Assembly: GCF_041228105.1 (NCBI RefSeq)
Contig: NZ_CP166097.1
Coordinates: forward strand, 3,906,001 to 3,970,000
Direction: 5' to 3'
From: Pectobacterium aroidearum
GTDB taxonomy: Bacteria; Pseudomonadota; Gammaproteobacteria; Enterobacterales; Enterobacteriaceae
Length of the DNA stretch: 64,000 bases
Shown: in pieces, positions 34,951 through 45,075 of the stretch
How the letters are laid out: every line of letters starts with the position of its first letter
Numbering within the stretch: the first letter of the stretch is position 1
The notes under the pieces: generated by a model
Seen by the model: the letters and a program-made list of their open reading frames with translations, nothing else
What the model was told of the DNA's origin: nothing
The model's database searches: none
Made by a program: the position numbers and the translations under genes

Positions 34951-35909
34951 TGCGCCCCATTATTGTGTTTATTTCAATCACACTGCTGCTACTGACGATC
35001 AGCATTCTGTCGCTGCGCCTGGGAGCCATTCCGCTGCCGTGGTCGGCGCTGATGAGCGGCTGGCACAGCGCCAACGAACATCATTATGTGCTGACGCAGT
35101 ATCGCCTGCCACGTGTGCTGCTGGCGCTGTTTGTCGGCGCGGCGCTAGCCATTTCCGGTGTGCTGGTGCAAGGCATTGTGCGTAACCCGCTGGCATCACC
35201 GGATATTCTCGGAGTGAACCACGCGGCGAGTCTGACGACCGTCAGCGTACTGATGCTGGTACCTGCACTGCCGGTGATTTGGCTACCGCTTCTCGCGTTC
35301 ATCGGTGGCATCGCTGGGCTACTGCTGCTGAGACTGATCGCGGGAGCGTCATCCCCGATGCGGCTGGCGCTTATCGGCGTCGCGCTGTCCGCCACTTGGG
35401 CAAGTGTCACCGATTACCTGATTCTCTCGCGACCGCAGGATATCAACAACGCGCTGTTGTGGCTGACGGGCAGCCTGTGGGGGCGCGACTGGTCATTCGT
35501 CATGGTCGCGTTGCCTGTCCTCTGCGTGCTGATTCCGCTCAGCCTGCGATTTTGCCGCGATCTGGATCTTCTGGCACTGGGCGACGATCGCGCCAGTACG
35601 CTGGGCGTCAACATCAGGCGCATCCAGTTCTGGGGACTGGCGCTCGCCGTCGCGCTCGCCGCAACCAGCGTGGCCGTTTGCGGCCCCATCGGCTTTATCA
35701 GCCTCGTGGTGCCACATCTCATTCGCTACTTAGTGGGAGGACGGCACCGCTGGCTCCTCCCAGCTTCTGCTATTGCTGGTGCACTGGTCCTGCTGCTTGC
35801 CGATCTGCTGGCACGCACGATAAACCCGCCGATGGAATTACCCGCTGGGGTACTCACTGCCATTATCGGCGCCCCCTGGTTTTTTTGGCTTCTTGTGAGA
35901 ATGCGCTAA
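34950..35909 (+). CDS. fecD: Ferric citrate ABC transporter permease
   Basis: The 319-residue protein is the second FecCD-family permease, with YRLPRVLLALFVGAALAISG at the start of the core and GPIGFISLVVPHLIR as the ATPase-coupling loop. It overlaps the fecC stop by one base and abuts fecE directly. With FecC it forms the inner membrane channel. Confidence 0.95.
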   Translation: MRPIIVFISITLLLLTISILSLRLGAIPLPWSALMSGWHSANEHHYVLTQYRLPRVLLALFVGAALAISGVLVQGIVRNPLASPDILGVNHAASLTTVSVLMLVPALPVIWLPLLAFIGGIAGLLLLRLIAGASSPMRLALIGVALSATWASVTDYLILSRPQDINNALLWLTGSLWGRDWSFVMVALPVLCVLIPLSLRFCRDLDLLALGDDRASTLGVNIRRIQFWGLALAVALAATSVAVCGPIGFISLVVPHLIRYLVGGRHRWLLPASAIAGALVLLLADLLARTINPPMELPAGVLTAIIGAPWFFWLLVRMR

Positions 35910-36677
35910 ATGGAACTGACAACACAAAACCTGACGGCGGGCTATGGCGACAAACGCATTCTTGACGAACTGTCACTGTCGTTACCCGCCGGAAAAATTA
36001 CCGCCCTGCTCGGCCCCAACGGCTGCGGCAAATCAACGCTGTTGAAGTGCTTCGCCAAACTGCTTACCCCAGAATCCGGTGCGATTGAACTCAACGGCAA
36101 ACCACTCTCTGCATTCTCTGCCCGCCAGCTCTCGCGCCATCTGGCGCTATTGCCGCAGCAGCACTTGACGCCAGAAGGGATCACCGTGCGTGACCTGGTA
36201 GCCTATGGGCGTAGCCCCTGGCTATCGCTATGGGGACGACTATCACAGGACGATCGCCAGCGCGTACAGCGTGCGATGGAGAAAACGCACATCGTCGACC
36301 TCGCCGACAAACGATTAACCGATTTGTCCGGGGGACAACGTCAGCGGGCATTTCTGGCAATGCTGCTGGCACAGGATACCCCTGTCGTCCTGCTCGATGA
36401 ACCGACCACCTACCTCGATATCAATCATCAGGTTGAGTTAATGAAACTACTGCGTGAACTCAATCAGGCTGGCAAAACGGTCGTAACCGTCCTGCACGAT
36501 CTGAATCAGGCCAGCCGCTACTGCGATCATCTGGTAATGCTGGCGGGTGGGCGCGTGATAGCGCAGGGATCGCCGCACGAGGTCATGACGCCGGCATTAC
36601 TACAGCAGGTGTTCAGCATTGATGCAGAGATCCACGCCGAACCCGTATCAGGACAGCCGATGTGCGTGGTACGGTAA
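35910..36677 (+). CDS. fecE: Ferric citrate ABC transporter ATPase
   Basis: The 255-residue ATPase shows Walker A GPNGCGKST, signature LSGGQRQRAF, Walker B PVVLLDEPTTYLD and the H-loop VLHDLNQ, all typical of siderophore importers. It energises FecCD. It is the last gene of the importer operon; the fecA receptor gene is not downstream either. Confidence 0.96.
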   Translation: MELTTQNLTAGYGDKRILDELSLSLPAGKITALLGPNGCGKSTLLKCFAKLLTPESGAIELNGKPLSAFSARQLSRHLALLPQQHLTPEGITVRDLVAYGRSPWLSLWGRLSQDDRQRVQRAMEKTHIVDLADKRLTDLSGGQRQRAFLAMLLAQDTPVVLLDEPTTYLDINHQVELMKLLRELNQAGKTVVTVLHDLNQASRYCDHLVMLAGGRVIAQGSPHEVMTPALLQQVFSIDAEIHAEPVSGQPMCVVR

Positions 36678-36700
36678 CGCCCCCAATCAGTCTACACCGT

Positions 36701-36739
36701 AAAAATAAAAGACCGCGCGGCCAGCACCGCTGCGGTCTT
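36701..36739 (-). terminator. Intrinsic terminator of the YCII-domain gene cluster
   Basis: An 8 bp stem (36709-36716 with 36732-36739) is followed on the minus strand by TTTTATTTTT. It serves the minus-strand cluster ending at 36789. The plus strand has no T-run after the stem, though the hairpin may still affect the 3' end of the convergent fecE message. Confidence 0.7.
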
Positions 36740-36788
36740 CACGTGCGTTTGCGCCCGACTTGAGACATGCGGCGGGGAAAACCTGACG

Positions 36789-37091
36789 TTATCTTCCTTC
36801 AAACTGCTTAATATTATTCGCAACAAAGATAGCGTTAAATTCATGGACATCATAATTAGCTAAATCTAACGGGTAATAGACATCCTCGGCGAGGATTTTC
36901 TCTAAAGCTTCCCGATTTTCCGCCTGTGCAATAATGACCCCCGCGTGCTCTTTATCTTGATAAGGGCCAAGAATTAAAAAATTGCCTTCTTTGAAATATT
37001 TGGCGAACCAGTGACGATGCTGTTCGAAACGCTGATCCGCTGTCTTGTCATCAGTATGGCTGTCTTTTAGAGAAATATTAATCAGGAACAT
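36789..37091 (-). CDS. YCII-domain protein (YciI-like)
   Basis: The 100-residue protein is a small alpha/beta ferredoxin-like YCII domain, with the conserved His in the EQHRHWF helix, GNFLILGPY, and an Asp-containing segment before VHEFNAIFV. The family is associated with dimeric enzyme-like proteins of uncertain reaction. It lies 9 bp downstream of the flavodoxin-fold oxidoreductase gene, so the two are probably co-transcribed and functionally linked. Confidence 0.8.
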   Translation of the reverse strand: MFLINISLKDSHTDDKTADQRFEQHRHWFAKYFKEGNFLILGPYQDKEHAGVIIAQAENREALEKILAEDVYYPLDLANYDVHEFNAIFVANNIKQFEGR

Positions 37092-37100
37092 ATCGCCACC

Positions 37101-37655
37101 TCAAAGGCTGTTTATTTTTTCGATGAGTTTTTCTGCATGCGCTAGCGCACGTACCCGCATATCAACGCGCTGCTCTTCGTTTTTAGCAATATAAGAGAGA
37201 TTTCCCGTATATATATGCCCCGCCCATTCCATTCTACAGAGATTAGCAAACTGCTTGAGCGGCGGAAGGAAATCCTCTATTGGATAGTTTTGTATTCCAC
37301 CATATTGATACATGCTTTCTGGCGCGCCCGATGTAAAGGAAAGGAGTAGTTTCTTTCCCTTCACTTTATCGCCAGTAGCGCCATGTGAAAAACCATGAAC
37401 AAATACATCTTCAATCCATTTCTTCATTAATGAAGGAACGCCGTACCAAAAGAAAGGAAATTGCAGGACGATAATATCAGCATTCATCAATCGTTCCTGC
37501 TCTTTAGGAATATCGAAAACATAGCTGGGATAGAGCTTATCCAGGTGAATCTGTCTCGCATCCGGAAGAGTCTGTTCCAGATTATCCAGAATAATTTTAT
37601 TAGCAAAAGAGTTATCTAAATCGGTATGCCCGGAAATAATCAGTACATTTTTCAT
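37101..37655 (-). CDS. Flavodoxin-fold NAD(P)H oxidoreductase (KefF/MdaB-like)
   Basis: This 184-residue protein has the flavodoxin-like fold of NAD(P)H quinone reductases: an initial phosphate-binding loop (ISGHTDLDNSFAN), the QFPFFWYGVPSLMKKWIEDVF segment, and LLLSFTSGAPESMY for flavin binding. It probably reduces quinones or other electrophiles using FMN or FAD. Its company (YCII protein, SDR remnant, GST and a divergent LysR regulator) suggests a detoxification locus. Confidence 0.8.
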   Translation of the reverse strand: MKNVLIISGHTDLDNSFANKIILDNLEQTLPDARQIHLDKLYPSYVFDIPKEQERLMNADIIVLQFPFFWYGVPSLMKKWIEDVFVHGFSHGATGDKVKGKKLLLSFTSGAPESMYQYGGIQNYPIEDFLPPLKQFANLCRMEWAGHIYTGNLSYIAKNEEQRVDMRVRALAHAEKLIEKINSL

Positions 37656-37754
37656 ATAGCATTCTTTTTCAAAATGACATTCATAAATTTAATAGAGTAA
37701 GCCCTTATTCTCGCGAGAGGGCTTCTTGTACAGCAGTGATAGATATTTGGCCTA

Positions 37755-38024
37755 CTATGCGGCAAACCCACCATCAACCGCATAGTCAGAACCCGTCACA
37801 AAACTGGCTTCTTCTGAAGCCAGAAATGAAACCACATACGCGACATCTTCAGCTATATAAGCAATCCGCGAATTTTGTTTTGCTGATTCTTTTAATGCGT
37901 CGATGTTGCGCCCCAGAATCACGACATGACAGCCATGATCGGCCAAATGCTTAGCAATTGTGCGCCCAATGCCAGAACCGCCTCCGGTAACCAAAGCGAC
38001 TTTATCATTAAATTTTGCACTCAT
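37755..38024 (-). pseudogene. Short-chain dehydrogenase remnant with large internal in-frame deletion
   Basis: Only 89 codons remain. Residues 1-58 are a normal SDR N-terminus with the nucleotide-binding TGGGSGIG loop and the first two strands. From about residue 59 the sequence jumps to the family's C-terminal end (EDVAYVVSFLASE, GSDYAVDGGFAA). The NNAG motif and the catalytic Ser-Tyr-Lys, normally about residues 85-160, are missing, so roughly 150-160 residues of a 245-residue enzyme are gone without loss of frame. The product cannot be an active dehydrogenase. The start has good SDR context and is divergent from the LysR gene. Confidence 0.8.
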
Positions 38025-38224
38025 GATTCACTCACATCCTGTCGATCGCTTGAACATAATTGTCTCAGTATCATAAACGGTCATTTATCGATGTTAAGGC
38101 CACATTGGGTTGAACGATCATTAACTTAAGGTTGTTAGTGATCGCACTGATAACGCGTTATAATTTATGTCCAGATGAATTAAATTCAATTAATATCAAA
38201 TAGTTAATATAAGGTAAAATGTAA

Positions 38225-39202
38225 ATGGAACTCTCTCAGCATATCCGGGCCATTTTATCGTTTGTCGAAGCTGCTGATGCCGGGAGCTTTGCTGCCGCGT
38301 CCCGTCAGCTAAAAATAAGCCCGGCGGCAGTGAGCAAAAATATCGCCAATCTTGAGAAGGTTCTTGGGGTGCGCCTAATGAACAGGACAACAAGAAGGTT
38401 GGCATTAACAAAAGAAGGAACCGTATTTCTTGAGCAAGCCCGCATTGCGTTGGGTGCGTTAGAGAACGCCGTTGATATGATCGTCACCGAAAAGCTGGAA
38501 CAGCGCGGTCATGTAAAAATTTCAACGAGCGCAGCGTTTGGCGCTGAATTTATCGTGCCTGAGCTTCCAGCATTAATGAATCAATATTCTAATTTGACGG
38601 TAGAAGTAGATTTTGATGATAGGGTGACGGACTTAGTCAATGATGGATATGACATCGTTATTCGAGGCGGTCGAATTATTGATTCTTCACTGATATCAAG
38701 ACCTATTTGCCAAATGAATACCATTCTTGTTGCCTCCCCCGATTATCTTAATAGATATGGCATCCCTAACACTCCCGCTGAACTTAAAAACCACGTGCTG
38801 ATTGCGAGAAAATTCCTTAGTGGCCGCCTATCTCCCTGGGGATTTAAAGCAAAAGATAATAGCATGAGTTTTATTGAACCCACCGGCGCAAAAATTACGC
38901 TCTCCGAGCCAGCATCATTAGCACGATTAGCCGCGTTAGGATCAGGTATTGCTCAGGTAGGTGTTCACAATGCCATACCATATTTAGCGGCGGGAAAGCT
39001 GAAAATTGTGCTATTTGACCAACATGATGCAGGCAGCTACGAGATGGTCATTCAGTATCCGCACCGGGCATGGATTGCCCCACGAGTGCAAATCACCGTT
39101 GAATATTTATTGGGTCAGCTTAAAAACAATAAAACCTTAAATGTACCTCTCACATCTCTGTCTCAATATTGCGTCGGCAATTCTCGCGATGACGCTTCGT
39201 AA
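38225..39202 (+). CDS. LysR-family transcriptional regulator
   Basis: The 325-residue protein has an N-terminal LysR helix-turn-helix (FVEAADAGSFAAASRQLKISPAAVSKNIANLE) and an effector-binding domain with VDLV-type loops (VDFDDRVTDLVNDGYDIVIRGG). It is divergent from the SDR-oxidoreductase-YCII cluster across 200 bp, the normal arrangement for a LysR regulator and its target, and is followed on the same strand by a glutathione S-transferase gene. The inducer is unknown. By eye this stretch is less GC-rich than the housekeeping genes to its right. Confidence 0.86.
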   Translation: MELSQHIRAILSFVEAADAGSFAAASRQLKISPAAVSKNIANLEKVLGVRLMNRTTRRLALTKEGTVFLEQARIALGALENAVDMIVTEKLEQRGHVKISTSAAFGAEFIVPELPALMNQYSNLTVEVDFDDRVTDLVNDGYDIVIRGGRIIDSSLISRPICQMNTILVASPDYLNRYGIPNTPAELKNHVLIARKFLSGRLSPWGFKAKDNSMSFIEPTGAKITLSEPASLARLAALGSGIAQVGVHNAIPYLAAGKLKIVLFDQHDAGSYEMVIQYPHRAWIAPRVQITVEYLLGQLKNNKTLNVPLTSLSQYCVGNSRDDAS

Positions 39203-39377
39203 GCACACCAGCAGCGCTGGCCATCTCATAAAAATATTTATGCCCCCTCGAAAATAGCTTTGTTAGCCGCGAACCACCGAAACCGCTACTCTGCGTGTAT
39301 GGCATGGAATCAATGCACGTAGTGGAAACAACATCATGGCGATTAACTCAAACCACCCGAATTTAAGGAAGAGTAGT

Positions 39378-40007
39378 ATGGGATTAAAATTACACCATCT
39401 TAATGATTCACGGTCTGTTCGTATCCTCTGGTTGCTTGAGGAAGCGGGGATACCTTATGAGCTTGTCAGATATCAGCGGGATGAAAAAACGCATCTGGCA
39501 CCAGCCTCATTGAGAGCGATACATCCGTTAGGTAAATCACCGTTGATTGAAGAAGATGGAAAAATCATCGCTGAATCCGGCGCTATCGTTGAATACCTGA
39601 TCAATCGCCATGCAAAACACCTGGCCCCGGATGCAAGCGCGGCCGAATACATTGACTACCTTCAGTGGATACACTTTGCAGAAAGCTCCGCCATGCTTCC
39701 GGTTTTATTGAAGATCTTTGGCGAGTTTGAAAAAAATACGGGCACCACACTGAATTTCCTCGAAGATTACGCTGACAACGAATTCGAGAAAGTCTTTTCA
39801 TTCTTAGACGATTCGCTATCTTCACGGGAATTTATCGTGGGCGATAAGCTGAGCGGCGCAGATATTATGCTGGGCTTTGTTATTAACACCGTCGTGGAGA
39901 GACTCGTTCCCGGCGAGCGCTTCCCGAATATTCAGCGCTACTCCCAGCGCCTGAAAAATCTGCCTAGCTGGCAAAACGTGCAGGATATTGAAGCAAACGC
40001 AGAATAA
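39378..40007 (+). CDS. Glutathione S-transferase family protein
   Basis: I start at ATG 39378, which has AAGGAAG upstream and begins directly with the first strand of the thioredoxin-like domain; a longer frame from 39336 adds 14 unlikely residues. The 209-residue protein has the N-terminal GSH-binding domain (LHHLNDSRSVRILWLLEEAG, the cis-Pro motif LGKSPLI, ESGAIVEYL) and the C-terminal helical domain with FIVGDKLSGADIML. It probably conjugates glutathione to electrophiles. The gap to the LysR gene is 175 bp. Confidence 0.88.
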   Translation: MGLKLHHLNDSRSVRILWLLEEAGIPYELVRYQRDEKTHLAPASLRAIHPLGKSPLIEEDGKIIAESGAIVEYLINRHAKHLAPDASAAEYIDYLQWIHFAESSAMLPVLLKIFGEFEKNTGTTLNFLEDYADNEFEKVFSFLDDSLSSREFIVGDKLSGADIMLGFVINTVVERLVPGERFPNIQRYSQRLKNLPSWQNVQDIEANAE

Positions 40008-40308
40008 GGAACAAGCGCGAGGCATCACGCCTATGTCGAACAAACATGCGAACCGCTTCGCGCACTCGAACAATAGTGGAAAAATCAGATTCGCATCCCT
40101 GCCTCAGTCTGGTAACGTCGCGTTGACGTCAAATAACGGCTATCAATGGTAAGATAGCGCATTCGCGGGTGATGTTTTTCATCTGCCAGCCAGTATACTT
40201 CTGGCATTCAATTTCAATGCTCAGGTGGCTAACCATCAGCAAGGTTGACCATCCAACCCTGCGCCATCACCTGAACAAACAAAAGCGTTAAGACTGAGTA
40301 AAATCACT
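40008..40308. other. Intergenic region upstream of mutS
   Basis: I see no gene in these 301 bases. The mutS promoter should be here, but no hexamer pair with normal spacing stands out. Confidence 0.4.
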
Positions 40309-42873
40309 ATGAAAGATTCTACCGACAAGGACTTCACCGCCCACACGCCCATGATGCAGCAGTACTTTAGGTTAAAGGCTGAGCATCCGGAAATCCTGCT
40401 GTTTTACCGCATGGGTGATTTCTACGAACTGTTCTATGACGATGCCAAGCGGGCTTCCCAACTGCTGGACATTTCGCTGACGAAGCGCGGCGCCTCCGCT
40501 GGGGAGCCGATACCGATGGCGGGCGTCCCTCATCACGCTGTTGAAAACTACCTTGCCAGACTGGTGCAGATGGGCGAATCCGTCGCTATCTGTGAACAGA
40601 TCGGCGATCCGGCCACCAGCAAAGGCCCGGTAGAACGTAAAGTCGTACGTATCGTCACGCCGGGAACCATCAGCGACGAGGCACTCTTGCAGGAAAAGCA
40701 GGATAACCTGCTGGCAGCGATCTGGCAGGATAGTCGTGGATTCGGCTATGCCACTCTGGATATCAGCTCAGGGCGCTTTCGTGTGAGCGAGCCGACCGAT
40801 CGGGAAACCATGGCGGCCGAACTACAGCGCACCAACCCGGCGGAGTTACTCTACCCGGAATCCTTTGAGTCCATGGATTTGATCGAGAACCGCCACGGAC
40901 TACGCCGTCGTCCTCTGTGGGAGTTTGAGCCAGATACCGCACGCCAGCAGCTTAACCTGCAATTTGGCACCCGCGATCTGACCGGTTTCGGCGTAGAGCA
41001 GGCCAAGCTCGCATTACGGGCCGCCGGTTGCCTGCTGCAATACGCGAAAGACACCCAGCGCACCTCGCTACCGCATATCCGCGGAATTACCATGGAGCGC
41101 CAGCAGGACGGCATCATCATGGATGCGGCCACCCGCCGTAACCTTGAACTGACGCAAAATCTGTCCGGCGGCGTGGAAAATACGCTGGCTGCCGTGCTGG
41201 ATTGCACCGTAACCGCCATGGGCAGCAGGATGCTGAAGCGCTGGATTCATATGCCCAGCCGCGATATTGATGCGTTGCAACAGCGCCAGCAGGCTATCAG
41301 CGCGTTGCAGGACATCACACCCGATCTGCAACCCTATTTGCGACAGGTCGGCGATCTGGAGCGTATTCTGGCGCGACTCGCATTGCGCACGGCACGCCCG
41401 CGCGATCTGGCACGCATGCGCCACGCTTTCCAACAGTTTCCCGATATTCGTGAGCAGCTTGCACCGCTGGATATTGACTCCGTTCGTCGTCTGGTCAGCC
41501 TGATTGGGCAATTTGATGAACTACGCGACTTGCTGGAACGCGCGGTTGTCGAAGCACCGCCCGTGCTGGTTCGTGACGGTGGCGTCATCGCGCCGGGCTA
41601 CAATGCGGAACTGGACGAGTGGCGTGCGCTGGCCGATGGCGCCAGCGATTATCTGGATCGTCTGGAAATTCGTGAACGAGAAAAACTGGGACTCGATACG
41701 CTGAAAGTCGGCTTTAATGGCGTACACGGCTATTACATTCAGGTAAGCCGCGGCCAAAGCCATCTGGTGCCGATCCACTATGTACGCCGCCAGACGCTGA
41801 AAAATGCCGAACGATACATCATCCCCGAACTGAAAGAGTACGAAGATAAGGTTCTGACCTCGAAGGGTAAGGCGCTAGCGCTGGAAAAAGCGCTCTATGA
41901 TGAGCTTTTCGATCTGCTGCTGCCACATCTGGCCGAGCTTCAACAAAGCGCAGCCGCGCTGGCCGAGTTGGATGTCCTGACGAATCTGGCCGAACGTGCC
42001 GATACGCTGAATTATGTCTGCCCAACGCTGAGTGATAAACCCGGTATCAAAATCACGGGCGGCCGTCACCCTGTCGTCGAGCAGGTGCTTCGTGAACCAT
42101 TTATTTCGAACCCGCTGTCGCTGTCGCCACATCGTCGTATGCTGATTATCACTGGCCCGAACATGGGCGGTAAAAGTACCTATATGCGTCAGGCCGCACT
42201 GATTGTGCTGATGGCGCACATCGGCTGCTTTGTGCCTGCGGATCAGGCGGTTATTGGCCCCGTCGATCGTATTTTCACTCGCGTGGGGGCTGCGGACGAT
42301 CTGGCATCTGGCCGCTCTACCTTTATGGTGGAAATGACGGAAACGGCGAACATTCTGCACAACGCCACGGAAAACAGCCTGGTATTGATGGACGAAATCG
42401 GTCGTGGAACCTCAACCTACGACGGCCTGTCACTGGCTTGGGCCTGTGCTGAAAATCTGGCGAACCGCATCAAAGCCATGACGCTGTTTGCAACACACTA
42501 CTTTGAGCTGACCACCCTGCCGGAAAAAATGGAAGGTGTGGTGAATGTTCACTTAGATGCGCGCGAACACGGCGATACCATTGCCTTCATGCACAGTGTA
42601 CAAGACGGTGCCGCCAGCAAAAGTTATGGTCTTGCCGTTGCCGCTCTGGCTGGCGTACCGAAAGAAGTGATTAAGCGCGCACGCCAGAAACTGAAGGAAC
42701 TGGAAACGTTATCGAATAATGCGTCATCCAGCCATATTGATGGTGCGCAGTTGGCGCTGCTGGGCAATGATGAGCCGTCTCCGGCCATTGAAGCGCTGGA
42801 AGCCATCGACCCTGATGTGCTCACGCCACGTCAGGCGCTCGATTGGCTTTATCAGCTAAAGAAAATGCTCTAA
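40309..42873 (+). CDS. mutS: DNA mismatch repair protein MutS
   Basis: The 854-residue protein is the expected length for enterobacterial MutS. The N-terminal mismatch-binding domain carries the Phe-x-Glu motif ([13 protein letters not shown]). The ATPase has Walker [14 protein letters not shown] and Walker [17 protein letters not shown], and the C-terminus shows the helix-turn-helix dimer region. It recognises mismatches and recruits MutL. It is a single-gene unit closed by a strong terminator. Confidence 0.98.
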   Translation: MKDSTDKDFTAHTPMMQQYFRLKAEHPEILLFYRMGDFYELFYDDAKRASQLLDISLTKRGASAGEPIPMAGVPHHAVENYLARLVQMGESVAICEQIGDPATSKGPVERKVVRIVTPGTISDEALLQEKQDNLLAAIWQDSRGFGYATLDISSGRFRVSEPTDRETMAAELQRTNPAELLYPESFESMDLIENRHGLRRRPLWEFEPDTARQQLNLQFGTRDLTGFGVEQAKLALRAAGCLLQYAKDTQRTSLPHIRGITMERQQDGIIMDAATRRNLELTQNLSGGVENTLAAVLDCTVTAMGSRMLKRWIHMPSRDIDALQQRQQAISALQDITPDLQPYLRQVGDLERILARLALRTARPRDLARMRHAFQQFPDIREQLAPLDIDSVRRLVSLIGQFDELRDLLERAVVEAPPVLVRDGGVIAPGYNAELDEWRALADGASDYLDRLEIREREKLGLDTLKVGFNGVHGYYIQVSRGQSHLVPIHYVRRQTLKNAERYIIPELKEYEDKVLTSKGKALALEKALYDELFDLLLPHLAELQQSAAALAELDVLTNLAERADTLNYVCPTLSDKPGIKITGGRHPVVEQVLREPFISNPLSLSPHRRMLIITGPNMGGKSTYMRQAALIVLMAHIGCFVPADQAVIGPVDRIFTRVGAADDLASGRSTFMVEMTETANILHNATENSLVLMDEIGRGTSTYDGLSLAWACAENLANRIKAMTLFATHYFELTTLPEKMEGVVNVHLDAREHGDTIAFMHSVQDGAASKSYGLAVAALAGVPKEVIKRARQKLKELETLSNNASSSHIDGAQLALLGNDEPSPAIEALEAIDPDVLTPRQALDWLYQLKKML

Positions 42874-42889
42874 CGCGTAATCGATACAA

Positions 42890-42922
42890 AAAAGGCACTG
42901 AAAATCAGTGCCTTTTCTTTTT
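42890..42922. terminator. Bidirectional terminator between mutS and nlpE
   Basis: A perfect 11 bp stem (42890-42900 with 42906-42916) has T-runs on both sides: CTTTTT on the plus strand and TTTTTTG on the minus strand. It serves both convergent genes. Confidence 0.9.
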
Positions 42923-42931
42923 AACGCAGCG

Positions 42932-43630
42932 TTAGTCTATTTGTGTATCACAGTTTGCTCGTGCTCTCATACGTGCTTTATCGCTGCCGTTAGGAACCAC
43001 AGCCTTCACCATCTGCCCTTCTTCCATTGACGGAATCACGGCAAAGTGCGCAGTCAGAACAAGTAATACCGGTTCAGCGGCTTTATCTCTCACGCGAAAA
43101 TATTGTCTCTCCAACTCCGCGCTATCATCCATCACAAAGGTTTTTCCTGTCGCACAATCAGAGAAGGTCGCGACGTCCGCCATATAGCGGTACATTCCCT
43201 TCATTACCATCGGCGTGTTTGGCAAAGGCTGCTCGGTTGCCGTCAGTTGACGAGGAAGGGATGAGTTAATGGGCAAACCTTGCTGATCCAGCATTTCAAG
43301 TGAGCTGTCGACCGGGCGGAAGTAACGTTTTTCACCCGCGCTATCCGTCAACACCAGCTTATCCGCAGTACGGCGCCACTGCCCATAGGAGGCAAACGTG
43401 TTGTTACCCTCTCGCGTTGTTTGGTACTGCTCGCGCAGAACAAACGTGCCATCTTTTTCCAAAAACAGTGACGTATCAATCCCCCCGCAGTCCGCACAGG
43501 GTAAAACGCCACGATAACTTTGCGCCATTGGTTTAAGGGGCTCTTCCTGAACTTGTGAACGGGTATGGCACCCGATCAACCCAGAAATCCCTGCAATCAA
43601 CAGCACACCGATAGCCAGTTTTTTCATCAT
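42932..43630 (-). CDS. nlpE: Envelope stress lipoprotein NlpE
   Basis: The 232-residue protein has a lipobox (GLIGC, Cys at about 21) and the NlpE N-terminal barrel with the CADC motif (YRGVLPCADCGGI), then a C-terminal OB-like domain with a second cysteine pair. It sits in the outer membrane and activates the Cpx response to surface contact and lipoprotein trafficking faults. In E. coli arfB (yaeJ) separates it from yaeQ; here that gene is absent. The adhesin-rich context makes a surface-sensing role noteworthy, but this is only inference. Confidence 0.93.
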   Translation of the reverse strand: MMKKLAIGVLLIAGISGLIGCHTRSQVQEEPLKPMAQSYRGVLPCADCGGIDTSLFLEKDGTFVLREQYQTTREGNNTFASYGQWRRTADKLVLTDSAGEKRYFRPVDSSLEMLDQQGLPINSSLPRQLTATEQPLPNTPMVMKGMYRYMADVATFSDCATGKTFVMDDSAELERQYFRVRDKAAEPVLLVLTAHFAVIPSMEEGQMVKAVVPNGSDKARMRARANCDTQID

Positions 43631-43700
43631 TATTTTCCTGCCGTCTCTGCCCTGTTTTTATCGTTCTTACTCAATGCCCTGGAACGTGTCCGGTCTGTTA

Positions 43701-44255
43701 TCATCCCTGAGTCTGAGGAATTTTCCACTCAGAAAATGCTATTTCCAGACTATTCTTATCGTCAGACAACCAGATCGTTCCTTCCTGTATCGTTGCCTGC
43801 AATGCCATCGTGCGCGCGGCCAGTCCGGCAAGCTGAGCCAGTTGATTATCATCCAAAAAGCGAATGGCTAGATTCTTGTACCCGGAAACCTTACCCGATA
43901 TCGCACTCCACCAGACCTGTGCCGCGCGCTCGCTGTAAGCGTATAGCACGACGGCGCGGGACTGGTTGCAGGCTTTCTTCAACCGTTTTTCATCCGGCAA
44001 GCCTAGCTCAATCCACAATTCCAGTTCCATCGTATCGTTGCGTCGCCAGATTTCCGGCTCGTCATCGGCACTGAGCCCTTTGGTAAAGCGGAGATTTTCA
44101 TCAGCATGGCAAATCCACGCTAAAAGCCGCAGCATCATGCGCTGCTCCGTTTCAGACGGATGCTGCGCTATCGTAAGGTTCGCGTCGTGAAAAAAATTCC
44201 GATCCATATCGGCAATATTGATTGCTGCTTTGTAAACCGTTGCTTTTAGTGCCAT
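43701..44255 (-). CDS. yaeQ: YaeQ family protein
   Basis: The 184-residue protein matches YaeQ from end to end ([19 protein letters not shown] start, [39 protein letters not shown]). The fold resembles a PD-(D/E)XK nuclease; the cellular role is not settled. It is divergent from yaeP-rof, as in E. coli. Confidence 0.95.
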   Translation of the reverse strand: MALKATVYKAAINIADMDRNFFHDANLTIAQHPSETEQRMMLRLLAWICHADENLRFTKGLSADDEPEIWRRNDTMELELWIELGLPDEKRLKKACNQSRAVVLYAYSERAAQVWWSAISGKVSGYKNLAIRFLDDNQLAQLAGLAARTMALQATIQEGTIWLSDDKNSLEIAFSEWKIPQTQG

Positions 44256-44494
44256 CAGTAACCTCGTCGTTATTCCCTTTAGTTTACTTGAGTTAGCGCC
44301 ATCCTCACAGTAAAGGTGATATCTGCCACGTAACTGATAGATTATGCCTCTAAGGACTACTGATATCCTGTTAGTGCCTATGCTATAGTCGGTTTGATAA
44401 ATAGAGTTTATCTTCGTAGGCTTACAACATCGCGCACCGCAACAGGTGATGATGCATGAATATCTACCGAGCTAAGCTTTCAAGGGAGGATATA

Positions 44495-44695
44495 GTGCAA
44501 GAATACTGTGAATTAGTACGTCGCTTATACGCAGAGATCGCCAGTGGCGATCTGGGCTATATACCCGATTCGCTGGGTTGTGTTTTGAAAACCCTGGATG
44601 GCATTGCCGCGAATGATGCGCTGCCATCCTCCGTCAGGGAACAGGCTGCTTTTGCCGCCGCTAACTTATTGGTGAGTGATTATGTCAATGAGTAA
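44495..44695 (+). CDS. yaeP: YaeP family protein
   Basis: The start is a GTG at 44495 with a strong AGGGAGGA site five bases before it. This gives 66 residues, the same as E. coli YaeP; the upstream in-frame ATG at 44456 lacks such a site. Conserved blocks include [19 protein letters not shown] and [13 protein letters not shown]. Function unknown. Its stop codon overlaps the rof start. Confidence 0.9.
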   Translation: MQEYCELVRRLYAEIASGDLGYIPDSLGCVLKTLDGIAANDALPSSVREQAAFAAANLLVSDYVNE

Positions 44696-44942
44696 TGAAT
44701 ATCAACCCATCAACTGTGATGATTACGACAGCCTGGAAGCCACTTGTCAGCAGAATCTGACGCTGACGCTGGAACTACGCAATGGTGAAGTTGTGACCGG
44801 TAAAGCCAGTGACATGATCTCCCGTAAGCAGGTCGAATATCTGGTGATCGAAGCCTCCGGTGCAACGCGCGAACTGCGCCTCGACCACATCGTCAGTTTC
44901 AGTCATCCTGAAATCGGGAAGGTCGTCGTCAGCGAATCCTGA
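44688..44942 (+). CDS. rof: Rho-binding antiterminator Rof (YaeO)
   Basis: Starting at ATG 44688 yields 84 residues, equal to E. coli Rof, with [13 protein letters not shown] at the front and [22 protein letters not shown] at the end. GTG 44676 and ATG 44682 are in-frame alternatives. Rof binds Rho and blocks its RNA binding. The gene overlaps the yaeP end by eight bases. Confidence 0.94.
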   Translation: MSNEYQPINCDDYDSLEATCQQNLTLTLELRNGEVVTGKASDMISRKQVEYLVIEASGATRELRLDHIVSFSHPEIGKVVVSES

Positions 44943-44988
44943 CAGGCTTCTCCTTTCATTCAGCGGCAAACGCTGAACAAACGCTTCC

Positions 44989-45020
44989 AAAACGGACAAC
45001 ACAGGTTGTCCGTTTTTATT
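44989..45020 (+). terminator. Intrinsic terminator after rof
   Basis: A 12 bp stem (44989-45000 with 45005-45016) is followed by TTTATT on the plus strand. It closes the yaeP-rof unit. Confidence 0.85.
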
Positions 45021-45075
45021 TCAGCACGTGTCCGCGTCAGCTTTTATCCAGACCGCTTTAGCTTTTTCCCAAGCC

